Positions 42,588 to 51,890 are shown, numbered from the stretch's first letter. The stretch is 64,000 bases of DNA from Streptomyces lavendofoliae (GCF_014649735.1 NZ_BMTP01000001.1:496001-560000), one strand, 5' to 3'. Notes: a model not told the origin generated them from the letters alone. Program-made: numbers and translations.

Positions 42588-43036
42588 TCCGCGCGGCGCC
42601 CCGCCCGGAGCGCCGGCCACCGCGGAACGGGGCCTCGCGCCGGGCGGCGGGCGCGCCTTCCGGGCCCCGCGCGGTCCGCCCGGGGCCGGAGCCCCGGCCG
42701 GTGAGCCCGCCCGTACGGGACCGGGACGGCCGGGTTCACCCGCTCGTGGCCCGGACGGCCCGCTGCGGGGCCAGGCCGAAGGGGCGCCCGGCCCGGTGGC
42801 GGTCCCCGCCGCGGGGCGGCCCGACGACCCGCCCCGGGGACCGGGCGCCCGGCGATCGCCCGCGAGGGCCGGGGCGCCCGGCAACCGGTTCCCGGCGCCC
42901 CGGCCCCGGCGCCCCGCCGACGGGTCGCCCGTTCGCTCCGACCCCGCCGGGCGCGGCCGACCGGTCCGTGCCGGCCCCGCCCGCTGCCGGACGCGGGCCG
43001 GCTTCCCCCTCCTTCGTAACGAGAGGTACCGCAACC
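42588..43036. other. Very G+C-rich spacer after the transporter gene
   Basis: About 450 bases without a convincing gene. CCGCCCGG (near 42600) and CCGGGCGG (near 42640) can pair and GGGGCCGGAGCCCC folds on itself, so operon termination here is likely. A promoter for the acetylesterase gene should lie near the end, but I see no clear boxes. Confidence 0.5.
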
Positions 43037-43846
43037 ATGTCCCTCAGCCGCAGACGGACCGTGGCCGCCCTCGCCGCCGCCCTCCCGCTGGTGCCCGCCG
43101 GCGCCGGGGTCGCCGGGGCGCGCCCCCGCACCGCCACGGTGTGGATCGCCGGCGACTCCACCGCCGCGCAGAAGTACGCGGACGCCGCACCCGAGACCGG
43201 GTGGGGCATGGCCCTGCCCTTCTTCCTCACCCCGCACCTCGCCGTGGCCAACCACGCCATGAACGGCCGGAGTTCGAAGAGCTTCATCGACGAGGGTCGC
43301 CTCGACACCGTCCTCGCCGGCATCCGCCCCGGGGACCTCCTCCTCGTCCAGTTCGGGCACAACGACCAGAAGGCCGCCGACCCCGCCCGGTACACCGAGC
43401 CGTGGACGACCTACCGCGAGCACCTGCTCCGGTACGTGGCGGGGGCGCGGGCGCGTGGGGCGCGGCCCGTGCTGCTCACCCCGGTGGAGCGGCGGAGGTT
43501 CGACGCCGCGGGCGACGCCCTGCCGACGCACGGGGAGTACCCGGCGGCCATGCGGGCGCTCGCCGCCGAGCAGGGCGTGCCGCTCGTCGACGTACAGGCC
43601 GCCTCGCTCGCCGAGTGGGACAGGCTCGGGCCCGAGCCGTCGAAGGCGTACTTCACCTGGCTCGCCCCCGGCGAGTCGCCCAACTACCCGGACGGCAGGC
43701 AGGACAGCACCCACTTCCGGCCGCGCGGCGCCATCGAGGTGGCGCGGCTGGTGGCGGCCGGGCTGCGCGCACGCGGGGTGCTCGCCGCCCGCGACGTACG
43801 GCGGCTGGAGGAGCCGGTCCCCGCCTCTTGGATCACCTGGCCGTGA
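43037..43846 (+). CDS. Secreted rhamnogalacturonan acetylesterase (SGNH/CE12-like)
   Basis: A 269-residue exported esterase. The start MSLSRRRTVAALAAALPLVP carries an RRR signal that could use the Tat route. The nucleophile is Ser41 in IAGDSTAAQ, the oxyanion Gly and Asn lie in MNGRSS and QFGHNDQK, and the Asp/His pair is DSTHFRP near the end. These four blocks define the SGNH fold, and GDST plus GHND with a pectinase setting fits CE12 rhamnogalacturonan acetylesterase, which removes acetyl groups from pectin backbone galacturonate. GAGAGG precedes the ATG. The next pectate lyase gene follows in 23 bases. Confidence 0.88.
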   Translation: MSLSRRRTVAALAAALPLVPAGAGVAGARPRTATVWIAGDSTAAQKYADAAPETGWGMALPFFLTPHLAVANHAMNGRSSKSFIDEGRLDTVLAGIRPGDLLLVQFGHNDQKAADPARYTEPWTTYREHLLRYVAGARARGARPVLLTPVERRRFDAAGDALPTHGEYPAAMRALAAEQGVPLVDVQAASLAEWDRLGPEPSKAYFTWLAPGESPNYPDGRQDSTHFRPRGAIEVARLVAAGLRARGVLAARDVRRLEEPVPASWITWP

Positions 43847-43869
43847 ACCACACACAAGGAGTCCCAGAC

Positions 43870-45153
43870 ATGCGTACCCGAATCATGGGCGTCACGCTCG
43901 CCGGATGCACGGCCCTCGTGCTGTCCCTCACCCCCGCCCACGCGGCGGCCGACCCGGGGCGCCAGACCCTGGCGGCCGGCGACGGCTGGGCGTCGGAGGG
44001 GGCCGGCACGAAGGGCGGCGCCGCCGCCGACGCCGCGCACACCCACACCGTGAGGACGTGGGCCGAGTTCAGGGCCGCGCTCGCGCCGGGCGACGGCGCC
44101 CCCAGGCTCATCCGGGTGGTGGGCACGCTCGACGCCACCGAGGGCGGCTGCGCGGCGTTCGAGGCCGACGGTTACGACTTCGACCGGTACCTCGCCGACT
44201 ACGACCCCGCCGTCTGGGGCCACGAGACGCCGGTCAGCGGCCCCCAGGAGGACCTGCGCGCCGCCTCAGCCCAGGCGCAGGCGCGGGCCGTCAAGGTCTA
44301 CGTCCCCGCCCGCACCACCATCGTCGGCGTCGGCAGGAACGCCGGGATCACGGGCGGCAGCCTGCAGATCCAGAACGTCGACGACGTCATCGTCCGCAAC
44401 CTCACCGTGGAGAGCCCGCTCGACTGCTTCCCGCAGTGGGACCCCACCGACGGGGCCACGGGCGCGTGGAACTCGGAGTACGACGCGATGGTCGTGTACG
44501 GCTCCACGCACGTGTGGATCGACCACAACACGTTCACTGACGGGCGGTACCCCGACAGCTCGCTGCCCCGGTACTTCGGCGAGATCTACCAGCAGCACGA
44601 CGGCGAGCTGGACATCGTGCGCGGGGCGAACCACGTCACCGCGTCCTGGAACGTCTTCGCCGACCACGACAAGACGCTGATGATCGGCAACAGCGACGGC
44701 GCGGCGGCGACCGACGCCGGGAAGCTGAAGGTCACCCTGCACCACAACCTGTTCACCGGCGTCGTCGAGCGCGCCCCGCGCGTCCGCTTCGGCCAGGTCG
44801 ACGCGTACAACAACCACTACGTGGTGAAGAAGGACCAGGTGCCCGCGTACGCCTACAGCTTCGGTGTGGGGATCGAGTCCCGGCTGTACGCGGAGAAGAA
44901 CGCGTTCACCCTGCCCGAGGGGGTCGCCGCCGGGAAAATCCTCAAGAAGTGGAAGGAGGCGCCGCTCACCGCCGTGGACAACCGGGTCAACGGCCGCCCG
45001 GCCGACCTGATCGCCGCCCACAACGCGCTGAACCCGGACAATCCCCTGCGCTCCGGCGCCGGGTGGACGCCCGGTTTGCGGACCAGGGTCGACGACGCGC
45101 GGGCGGTACCGGCCATCGTGGGGGCGCGGGCCGGGGCCGGAAAGGTCTGCTGA
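43870..45153 (+). CDS. Secreted pectate lyase (PL1)
   Basis: A 427-residue exported beta-helix lyase. The signal peptide ends TPAHAAADP (about residue 25). Characteristic motifs are VWIDHNTFTDG (near 214), GELDIVRGANHVTASWN (near 245) with calcium-binding acids before it, and the catalytic region VVERAPRVRFGQVDAYNN (near 298) holding the key arginine. It cleaves de-esterified homogalacturonan by beta-elimination. It lies in tandem with the acetylesterase and is different enough from the PL1 part of the fusion to be a separate subfamily. No carbohydrate-binding module is attached. Confidence 0.92.
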   Translation: MRTRIMGVTLAGCTALVLSLTPAHAAADPGRQTLAAGDGWASEGAGTKGGAAADAAHTHTVRTWAEFRAALAPGDGAPRLIRVVGTLDATEGGCAAFEADGYDFDRYLADYDPAVWGHETPVSGPQEDLRAASAQAQARAVKVYVPARTTIVGVGRNAGITGGSLQIQNVDDVIVRNLTVESPLDCFPQWDPTDGATGAWNSEYDAMVVYGSTHVWIDHNTFTDGRYPDSSLPRYFGEIYQQHDGELDIVRGANHVTASWNVFADHDKTLMIGNSDGAAATDAGKLKVTLHHNLFTGVVERAPRVRFGQVDAYNNHYVVKKDQVPAYAYSFGVGIESRLYAEKNAFTLPEGVAAGKILKKWKEAPLTAVDNRVNGRPADLIAAHNALNPDNPLRSGAGWTPGLRTRVDDARAVPAIVGARAGAGKVC

Positions 45154-45209
45154 GCGGTCCGCGTCGAAAGGGTCGGCCGAGCGGTCCCGAGCCGATCCTG
45201 CCGGGAAGG

Positions 45210-45264
45210 TTGACAGCTCCTGTGGCGCCTGGCTTCATGAACAACGCTATTGGGAGCGCTCCCA
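45210..45264 (+). promoter_or_regulatory. GH5 cellulase promoter with CebR-type operator
   Basis: TTGACA (45210-45215) is a perfect -35; the -10 around 45233-45238 is weak. The perfect palindrome TGGGAGCGCTCCCA (45251-45264) is the cellulose-utilisation operator known from CebR/CelR of Streptomyces and Thermobifida and lies about 50 bases ahead of the start codon. Confidence 0.85.
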
Positions 45265-45312
45265 CTTCTATACGTGCTTCTCGTTCCGGCCGAACCGACA
45301 GAAGGGCACACA

Positions 45313-47502
45313 GTGGGACAGTCACGTGAACGGAACCGGCCACGGGGGCGCTTGCGCGCGCTGGCGGCCGGTGCGATCAGCGCGGGATTACTGGTGACCG
45401 CCGTCCAGTCCGCCCCGGCCGCCGCCCGGTCCGCCCCCGCGGCGGTCACCGCCGCGCCGGCCGCCGCCCCGGGGGCGAGCGCCGCCCGGGGGACGGCCGG
45501 CGTCGCCGCCCCCGGGGACGACTGGCTGCACACCGAGGGCAACAGGATCGTCGACGCGAACGGCGACGACGTCTGGCTCACCGGAGCCAACTGGTTCGGC
45601 TTCAACGCCTCCGAGCGGGTCTTCCACGGTTTGTGGTCCGGCAACATCACCCAGATCACCAGGTCCATGGCCGACCGGGGCATCAACATCGTCCGCGTAC
45701 CGATCTCCACCCAGCTGCTGCTGGAGTGGAAGAACGGCCGGGCGACCGTCCCGAACGTCAACGCACACGCCAACCCGGAGATCGCCGGGAAGACCTCCCT
45801 GGAGGTTTTCGACTTCTGGCTCGCCCTGTGCAAGCAGTACGGCATCAAGGTCATGCTCGACGTGCACAGCGCCGAGGCCGACAACTCCGGCCATGTGTAC
45901 CCGGTGTGGTGGAAGGGCACCGTCACCACCGAGCAGTTCCACACCGCCTGGGAGTGGGTGACGGCCCGCTACCGCGACGACGACACGCTCGTCGCGATGG
46001 ACATCAAGAACGAGCCGCACGGGAAGGCGAACGAGACCCCGCGCGCCAAGTGGGACGGTTCGGCCGACCAGGACAACTTCAAGTACGCCTGCGAGACCGC
46101 CGGCAAGCGCATCCTCGCCGTCAACCCGAACCTCCTGGTGCTGTGCGAGGGCATCGAAATCCATCCCAAGGCCGGGGTGAGCTGGGCCTCCACCACCCCG
46201 ACCGACTACCACTCCACCTGGTGGGGCGGCAATCTGCGCGGCGTCCGCGACCACCCCGTGGACCTCGGCGCGCACAACGACCAGCTCGTCTACTCGCCGC
46301 ACGACTACGGACCGCTCGTTCACGCCCAGCCCTGGTTCACCGGCGAATGGAACCGCACGACCCTGGAACGGGACGTGTGGGACCCCAACTGGCTCTACCT
46401 GCACAAGGAGAACAAGTCCCCGCTCCTCATCGGCGAGTGGGGCGGCTTCCTCGACGGCGGCCCGAACCAGAAGTGGATGACGGCCCTGCGGGACCTGATC
46501 GTGGAGCACCGCATCCACCAGACCTTCTGGTGCCTCAACCCCAACTCCGGTGACACCGGCGGCCTGCTGCTCGGTGACTGGAAGTCGTGGGACGAGGAGA
46601 AGTACGCGCTGCTGAAGCCAGCCCTGTGGCAGCACGGCGGGAAGTTCGTCAGCCTCGACCACGAGGTCCCGCTCGGCGGCACGGGCAGCACCACGGGCGT
46701 CAGCCTGCGCGAGGTGTACGGGGACGGCGGCGGCCCCGGCGACCCGGCGGACACCACCGCGCCCACCGCTCCGGCCGCCCTGACCAGCACGGCCCGGACG
46801 GCCACCAGCGTCTCGCTGTCGTGGACGGCGGCGACCGACAACGTCCGGGTGACCGGCTACGACGTGTACCGGGGCACGGTCAGGGTCAACGCGGCACCGG
46901 TGACCGGCACCACGTACACCGACACCGGCCTCACCCCGGCCACCGCCTACCGGTACGCGGTACGCGCCCGGGACGCGGCGGGCAACGTGTCGGCCCCCTC
47001 CGCCGTACTGGACGTGGCCACCGCACCGGGCGGCACCCCGTCGGGCGCGGTGAAGGTCCGCTACAAGAACAACGACGCGTCGCCCACGGACAACGCCATC
47101 CGGCCCGGACTCCAGGTGGTCAACACCGGCTCGTCCGCGCTCGACCTGAGCACGGTGTCCGCCCGCTACTACTTCACCCGCGACGGCGGTTCCCCGTCCG
47201 TCGGAGCCTGGTGCGACTACGCGGCCGTGGGCTGCGCGCAGGTGAAGCTGCGCGTCGTCCCGCTGACGGCGCCGGTCGCCGGCGCGGACGCCTACCTGGA
47301 GGTGACGTTCACCGGCGGTTCCCTGGCCGCCGGGAGCGACACCGGGGACATCCAGCTGCGGATGAGCAAGTCCGACTGGTCCCCGTTCAGTGAGGCGGAC
47401 GACCACAGCCGCTCGGCGTCGACCGCCTACGGCGACGCCCCGTCGATCCCCGCGTACACCGGTACCACCCTCGCCTGGGGCGCACCGCCCGCCGGAGCCT
47501 GA
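45313..47502 (+). CDS. Secreted endoglucanase GH5-FN3-CBM3
   Basis: A 729-residue modular cellulase. The long basic-start signal is followed by an Ala-rich stretch to about residue 70. The GH5 barrel has LTGANWFGFNASERVF, the acid/base Glu234 in DIKNEPHG and the nucleophile Glu375 in LIGEWGGF. A fibronectin type III module (about 480-570; APAALTSTARTATSVSLSWT) and a C-terminal family 3 cellulose-binding module (about 578-729; VKVRYKNNDASPTDNAIRPG) follow. It attacks internal cellulose bonds outside the cell. GTG 45313 is chosen for the AAGGG upstream and the CebR box further up; GH6 follows in 22 bases. Confidence 0.93.
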   Translation: MGQSRERNRPRGRLRALAAGAISAGLLVTAVQSAPAAARSAPAAVTAAPAAAPGASAARGTAGVAAPGDDWLHTEGNRIVDANGDDVWLTGANWFGFNASERVFHGLWSGNITQITRSMADRGINIVRVPISTQLLLEWKNGRATVPNVNAHANPEIAGKTSLEVFDFWLALCKQYGIKVMLDVHSAEADNSGHVYPVWWKGTVTTEQFHTAWEWVTARYRDDDTLVAMDIKNEPHGKANETPRAKWDGSADQDNFKYACETAGKRILAVNPNLLVLCEGIEIHPKAGVSWASTTPTDYHSTWWGGNLRGVRDHPVDLGAHNDQLVYSPHDYGPLVHAQPWFTGEWNRTTLERDVWDPNWLYLHKENKSPLLIGEWGGFLDGGPNQKWMTALRDLIVEHRIHQTFWCLNPNSGDTGGLLLGDWKSWDEEKYALLKPALWQHGGKFVSLDHEVPLGGTGSTTGVSLREVYGDGGGPGDPADTTAPTAPAALTSTARTATSVSLSWTAATDNVRVTGYDVYRGTVRVNAAPVTGTTYTDTGLTPATAYRYAVRARDAAGNVSAPSAVLDVATAPGGTPSGAVKVRYKNNDASPTDNAIRPGLQVVNTGSSALDLSTVSARYYFTRDGGSPSVGAWCDYAAVGCAQVKLRVVPLTAPVAGADAYLEVTFTGGSLAAGSDTGDIQLRMSKSDWSPFSEADDHSRSASTAYGDAPSIPAYTGTTLAWGAPPAGA

Positions 47503-47524
47503 CCCGAGAAGGAGCCGCACCCCC

Positions 47525-48913
47525 ATGTCCTACCGAGGAAACCGCCGGCGGGGACTGGCCGCGACCCTGGCCATGGCCACCGTCGCCGCCACCCTGCTCG
47601 GCGCGGCCGTCCACCGGCCGCCCGCCCACCGCCCGCCCGCCCATGTGGACAACCCCTTCGCGGGCGCGTCGTTCTACGTCAACCCCGACTACGCCCGCCT
47701 TGTCGAGGGGTCCGCCGCCCGGACCGCCGACCCGGCCCTCCGGGCGAGGATGCGGGCGGTCAAGCGCCATCCCACGGCCGTGTGGCTGGACCGCATCGGC
47801 GCCGTCCACGGCGGGGCCGCCGCCGGGGGCCGCAAGAGCCTCGCCCAGCACCTCGACCTGGCACTCGCCCGCAAGAAGCCCGGGCGGCCGGTCGTCGCCA
47901 CCTTCGTGGTGTACGACCTGCCCGGCCGTGACTGCGCCGCCCAGGCGTCCAGCGGCGAGCTGCCGCTCACCCGGGCGGGCCTGGAGCGCTACCGGACCGA
48001 GTACATCGACGCCATCGCCGAGGTCCTGGCACGCCCCAAGTACCGGGGCGTGCGCGTCGCCACGGTCATCGAACCCGACGGCCTGCCCAACCTGGTCACC
48101 AACCTGAGCGACCCGGAGTGCGCCCAGGCGCAGAGCAGCGGCATCCAGGTCGAGGCCATCCGGTACGCGCTGGACAAGCTGCACGCCATCCCCAACGTGT
48201 ACACCTACCTGGACTTCGCGCACTCCGGCTGGCTCGGCTGGGACTCCAACCTCACACAGACCGTGCGGCTGTACACGGACGTGGTCGAGGGGACGGCCTC
48301 GGGCCTGGCGAGTGTGGACGGGCTGGTCACCAACGTCTCCAACTACACCCCGCTCGCGGAGCCGTTCCTCACCGACCCGGACCGGGTGGTGGGCGAGGGG
48401 CCGGTCAAGTCGAGCGCGTTCTACGGGTGGAACGGGCACTTCGACGAGGCGGACTTCACCCGGTCCGTCCACCGCGAACTGGTGGCCCAGGGCTGGCCCG
48501 CGTCCACCGGGATGGTGGTCGACACCTCCCGCAACGGCTGGGGCGGCCCGGCCCGGCCCACCGCGGAGAGCACCAGCACCTCGCTCGACGCGTACGTCGA
48601 CGAGTCGAGGGCGGACCGCCGGCCGCGACGTGCGCTGTGGTGCAACGTCGCCGGGGCGGGCCTGGGCGAACCGCCGCGCGCGGTGCCCGCCGGATACCCG
48701 GACTCGCACCTGGACGCGTTCCTGTGGGTCAAGCCGCCGGGGGAGTCCGACGGCGCGGGCGACGACATCCCGAACGGTGAGGGCAAGCGCCCCGACCCGA
48801 TGTGCGACCCGGTGACCACCCCGGGCGCCCTCCCGGGCGCGCCGCTGGCCGGCCACTGGTTCCACGAGCAGTTCTCCATGCTCGTCACCAACGCCTATCC
48901 GCCGGTCTCCTGA
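47525..48913 (+). CDS. Secreted GH6 cellulase (cellobiohydrolase-like)
   Basis: A 462-residue glycoside hydrolase of family 6. The signal part (MSYRGNRRRGLAATLAMATV) leads to a short Pro/His-rich linker and then a single catalytic domain with no binding module. Diagnostic blocks are NPFAGASFYVNPDY, VVYDLPGRDCAAQASSGE with the general acid Asp, VIEPDGLPNLVTN, YLDFAHSGWLGW, DTSRNGWGG and the Glu/Lys of LWVKPPGESDG. The extra length of the loops fits exo-acting members. It is transcribed with the GH5 gene (AAGGAG ribosome site) and should share its CebR control. A hairpin follows the stop. Confidence 0.92.
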   Translation: MSYRGNRRRGLAATLAMATVAATLLGAAVHRPPAHRPPAHVDNPFAGASFYVNPDYARLVEGSAARTADPALRARMRAVKRHPTAVWLDRIGAVHGGAAAGGRKSLAQHLDLALARKKPGRPVVATFVVYDLPGRDCAAQASSGELPLTRAGLERYRTEYIDAIAEVLARPKYRGVRVATVIEPDGLPNLVTNLSDPECAQAQSSGIQVEAIRYALDKLHAIPNVYTYLDFAHSGWLGWDSNLTQTVRLYTDVVEGTASGLASVDGLVTNVSNYTPLAEPFLTDPDRVVGEGPVKSSAFYGWNGHFDEADFTRSVHRELVAQGWPASTGMVVDTSRNGWGGPARPTAESTSTSLDAYVDESRADRRPRRALWCNVAGAGLGEPPRAVPAGYPDSHLDAFLWVKPPGESDGAGDDIPNGEGKRPDPMCDPVTTPGALPGAPLAGHWFHEQFSMLVTNAYPPVS

Positions 48914-48928
48914 GGGGGCACACCGAAG

Positions 48929-48962
48929 CGGCCGGCCGTGCCCACGGGGGGACGGCCGGCCG
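48929..48962. terminator. Bidirectional hairpin between convergent cellulase genes
   Basis: CGGCCGGCCGT (48929-48939) pairs with 48952-48962 over 11 bases, with a 12-base loop. It lies between the stops of the GH6 gene (plus strand) and the GH12 gene (minus strand). Confidence 0.75.
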
Positions 48963-49059
48963 TGGTGCGCCGGCAGGGAGGCCCGGCACGGAGGCCCGGT
49001 ACGGGCCGCCGGTCAGGACGGCCGGGGGCGGCCGGCGGGGGTGGCCGGCGGGGGCGGCG

Positions 49060-50226
49060 TCACGCCACCGCGCACGCCGTCCCGTTGAGGCTGAACTGCC
49101 CGGGCCTGGCGAACGTGCCCGTGTAGGTGCCCTGCAAGCCGAACGACTGGCTGCCGCCCGGGGCGATCCGGGCGCTGGACGCCGTGCCGGTCGCCGTCAC
49201 CGTGCCCGAGGCGGGGCTGACGGTCGCGTTCCATGCCTGGGTCACGGTCTGGCCGGCGGGGAGGGCGAACGCGAGCCGCCAGCCGTCGACGGGCGCGGTG
49301 CCGGTGTTGGCGACGGTCACGTTCGTGGTGAAGCCCCCCGGCCAGACGCTGGGCGTGTAGGTGACGCGGCACGCGGTGGCGGGGGTGCCGGGGCCGCCGG
49401 GGCCGGTGCCGCCGGTGACGACCGTGGAGGAGAAGGAGTCCACGCGCAGCCCGGCGCCGTTCTGCCACGGCTCGAAACCGGCCTGGACGCTGGTCAGGTA
49501 CCAGGACGGCTGGGCGAGGCCCCGGGCGACGGCCTGGTCGACGAAGTCCATCACGTCGAAACTCCAGCCGGTGATCGCCGAGGGCGCCACGAAGGAGATG
49601 ACGTCGTTGGCGCCGTTGCTGCCGGTCCACACCTCCCAGGACCGGCCGCCCACGGAGGCGGTGCCGGTCGGTGAGCCGATGGGCTGGATGGGGCCGACGC
49701 GGTTGAACCAGATCATGATCTCGGTGCGGTTCACCCCGTCGGTGCGCGGCGTGGGGTCGAGCCAGATGTCGTACGAGGCGTTGTAGACCGCGTCGCCGAC
49801 GTACCCGTAGGAGACGCTGGACGGCGCGCTGCCGATGGTGTCGATCCGCTTCGGCAGGCTCGTGCCGGGGGAGCAGTTCGTGTAGTGGCAGCCGTTGTAG
49901 ACGGACGGGTACGACTTGGGCGCCCCGTTCGTCGGCACGGAGCCGTCGGCGCGGGTGAGCGTGAAGCCGGTGCTGGTGGCGTTGACGCACTGCGTGGCGC
50001 TGGTGCCCCAGCGGTTGTTCTGGACGACGTAGCGGCCCTGGATGGTGGTGGAGCCGAACTGGTCGCAGATCACCGTGTCGGCGCGCGCCGGGGCGGTCGC
50101 CGTCGTGAGCGCGGTCAGGGAGCCCAGCGCCACGAGGGCCGCGGTGGCGGCGGTGCGCAGGGAGCGCAGGCGCTGGTGCCGTCGGTGGCGTGCCCGGTGG
50201 CGGGCCGGGTGGAGGAAGGTCGTCAT
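49060..50226 (-). CDS. Secreted GH12 endoglucanase with CBM2
   Basis: A 388-residue secreted enzyme. The basic N-terminus (HPARHRARHRRHQRL) and hydrophobic core of the signal end at ARADTVICDQF. The GH12 jelly-roll domain (about 50-265) has GRYVVQNNRWGTSATQC, the nucleophile Glu in NRTEIMIWFN and the acid Glu in QAGFEPWQNG. A short Gly/Pro linker leads to a C-terminal family 2 binding module (about 285-388; CRVTYTPSVWPGGFTTNVTV) with the usual terminal cysteine pair. Such enzymes cut cellulose or xyloglucan. AAGGG precedes ATG 50226, and a CebR box is near the promoter. Confidence 0.92.
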   Translation of the reverse strand: MTTFLHPARHRARHRRHQRLRSLRTAATAALVALGSLTALTTATAPARADTVICDQFGSTTIQGRYVVQNNRWGTSATQCVNATSTGFTLTRADGSVPTNGAPKSYPSVYNGCHYTNCSPGTSLPKRIDTIGSAPSSVSYGYVGDAVYNASYDIWLDPTPRTDGVNRTEIMIWFNRVGPIQPIGSPTGTASVGGRSWEVWTGSNGANDVISFVAPSAITGWSFDVMDFVDQAVARGLAQPSWYLTSVQAGFEPWQNGAGLRVDSFSSTVVTGGTGPGGPGTPATACRVTYTPSVWPGGFTTNVTVANTGTAPVDGWRLAFALPAGQTVTQAWNATVSPASGTVTATGTASSARIAPGGSQSFGLQGTYTGTFARPGQFSLNGTACAVA

Positions 50227-50271
50227 GGGGTGCGTGTCCCTTCGGGCGGCGTCGGTGTGAGGGGTTCCGAT

Positions 50272-50331
50272 TGGGAGCGCTCCCAGTTTCTGCTCCGCGG
50301 TGGACTGTAGGAGCGCAGGGGGCCGTGACAA
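50272..50331 (-). promoter_or_regulatory. GH12 promoter and CebR-type operator
   Basis: On the minus strand TTGTCA (50331-50326), 16 bases, TACAGT (50309-50304) form a promoter. The perfect palindrome TGGGAGCGCTCCCA at 50272-50285 sits just downstream of the likely start site, well placed for repression. Confidence 0.82.
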
Positions 50332-50389
50332 GACGTCGTGCGCGTGCATTGACGTGAGCCCGTCATGTCAGCACAGTGGAAGGCGAGGG

Positions 50390-50403
50390 CGGGAGCGCTC
50401 CCA
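50390..50403. promoter_or_regulatory. Second CebR-type box upstream of GH12
   Basis: CGGGAGCGCTCCCA keeps the 12-base palindrome GGGAGCGCTCCC. It lies 118 bases from the box at 50272, about 11 helical turns, a spacing that would allow two bound repressor dimers to form a DNA loop over the GH12 promoter. Confidence 0.75.
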
Positions 50404-50861
50404 AAACCTGCCGCCCTCACCCGGCGACGCGGCGGTGGTGCACGCCGATCCCCACCGCCGCGCCGTCCTCCGCCCCCGAAGGGACCCCCGTGCGCCGCCC
50501 CGCCCGGCCGGCCCCGGCCACCCCTCGGCCCACGAGCCCCGCGGCCCCGCCCTCGATGCCACGGGCTCGCCGCCCGGCCGCGGCGCGACCCGCCGCGCCA
50601 GCGCCCCGACCGTCCTCTCCCGGCGCACCGGTCCGGTGAAGCGGCCCGGCCCCGCCCCGCCGGCCGACCGCCTCCCGAGAGGGCCGCGTGGCCGGGCACC
50701 TGCCCCCCCGGCCACGCCGCCGCACCCGCCGGGGAGGCCGGTGCGCCCCGCCGCTCGCGGCGATGGTCCTCGCCCTGGTCACCGGGTTCGCGCCGGGCCG
50801 CGCTCGGTCACGTCGGACGCCCGCCCACTCGCCAACGGGGTTCGCGCCGGGCCGCGTCCGG
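50404..50861. other. Intergenic region without a convincing gene
   Basis: About 460 very G+C-rich bases between the second CebR box and the lacI stop. Open frames in all directions are proline/arginine-rich and match nothing I know. The only structure noticed is a direct repeat of the lacI 3' end. Confidence 0.55.
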
Positions 50862-50876
50862 TCAGGTCGACGCCCG
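50784..50876. repeat. Imperfect 40-bp direct repeat at the 3' end of lacI
   Basis: Bases 50784-50823 and 50838-50876 share GGGTTCGCGCCGGGCCGCG followed by CGGTCA-GTCG-ACGCCCG with few differences. The second copy covers the last codons and stop of the lacI gene. It looks like a small tandem duplication, with 14 bases between copies. Confidence 0.7.
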
Positions 50877-51890
50877 CTCCACCAGCTCCGTCCGCAGGAT
50901 GACGTGCCGCCAGGCGGCGGCGCTCTGTTCCCGGACGGCCTCCAGCAGCACCCCCGCCATCGCCCGGCCCATCTCCTCCACCGGCTGCCGCACCGTCGTC
51001 AGCGGGGGATCCGTGTGCCGCGCGATCGGCGAGTCGTCGAAGCCCACCACGGCCACGTCTCCCGGCACCCGCCGCCCCGCCGCCCGCAGTTCGTGCAGCG
51101 CCCCCGCCGCCATCACGTCGGACGCGGCGAAGATCGCGTCCAGCTCCGGGCGCCGGGCCAGCAGCTCCCGTGTCGCCCGCCGCCCGCTCTCCTCGGTGAA
51201 GTCGCCCCACGCCGTCAACGCCGGGTCCACCTCCCCGAGCGCCGCGCGCATCTCGTCCCGGTACCCCCGCAACCGGCACTGCGCCGCGTACATGTCGGGC
51301 GGGCCCGCGATGGTGGCGATGGCGCGCCGCCCCGTCCCCACCAGGTGCCGGACGGCCGCCCGCGCCCCGCCGGCGTTGTCGGAGTCCACGTACGACACCG
51401 ACTCGTCACTGCGCCGCCGGCCGCTGAGCACCGTCGGCACCTCCAGCTCCGCCAGCATGTCCGGCAGCGGCTCGCTGTCGTGCACCGACACCAGCAGCAC
51501 CCCGTCCACCCGGCCCGCCCGCGCGTACTGCACGAACCGCTGCCGCTCCTTGTCGGTGCGCACCAGCGTCAGCAGCAGTTGCATGTCCGCGTCGGCGAGC
51601 GCCGCGCCGACCCCGTGGACGATGTCGGAGAAGAACGGCTCCGCGAAGAACCGCCGGGTGCTCTCCGGGATCACCAGCGCCACCGCGTCGGCCCGGCTCG
51701 CCGCCAGGGCGCGCGCCGCCCTGTTCGGTACGTAGCCGAGCCGGTCGATCGCCTGCTGCACCAGCAGCCGCGTGGCCGCCTTCACCCCCGGCGCGTTGTT
51801 GACGACCCGGGACACCGTGCCCCGCCCCACGCCCGCGAGCGCGGCCACTTCCTCCAGCGTGGGCGGCCCCACGCGTCCCCGTCCGACCAT
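50862..51890 (-). CDS. LacI-family regulator, probable CebR/CelR-like
   Basis: A 342-residue repressor. The helix-turn-helix PTLEEVAALAGVGRGTVSRV and hinge RLGYVPNRAARALAASR are close to the CebR/CelR type (AGVGRGTVSRV is shared as I recall it). The ligand domain has ESTRRFFAEPFFSDIVHGVG, VVGFDDSPIARHTDPPLTTV and the usual C-terminal end. ATG 51890 is chosen over 51911 because GGAGGT stands eight bases before it. It is next to three GGGAGCGCTCCC boxes, and cellobiose-responsive repression of the cellulases is the likely job; alternatively it serves the pectin boxes GCAAGCGCTT. Confidence 0.85.
   Translation of the reverse strand: MVGRGRVGPPTLEEVAALAGVGRGTVSRVVNNAPGVKAATRLLVQQAIDRLGYVPNRAARALAASRADAVALVIPESTRRFFAEPFFSDIVHGVGAALADADMQLLLTLVRTDKERQRFVQYARAGRVDGVLLVSVHDSEPLPDMLAELEVPTVLSGRRRSDESVSYVDSDNAGGARAAVRHLVGTGRRAIATIAGPPDMYAAQCRLRGYRDEMRAALGEVDPALTAWGDFTEESGRRATRELLARRPELDAIFAASDVMAAGALHELRAAGRRVPGDVAVVGFDDSPIARHTDPPLTTVRQPVEEMGRAMAGVLLEAVREQSAAAWRHVILRTELVERAST

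Noticed and set aside
42588..43036. A hidden gene in the spacer before the acetylesterase
   Set aside because: All frames give proline/arginine/alanine-rich low-complexity protein without a ribosome site or family resemblance.
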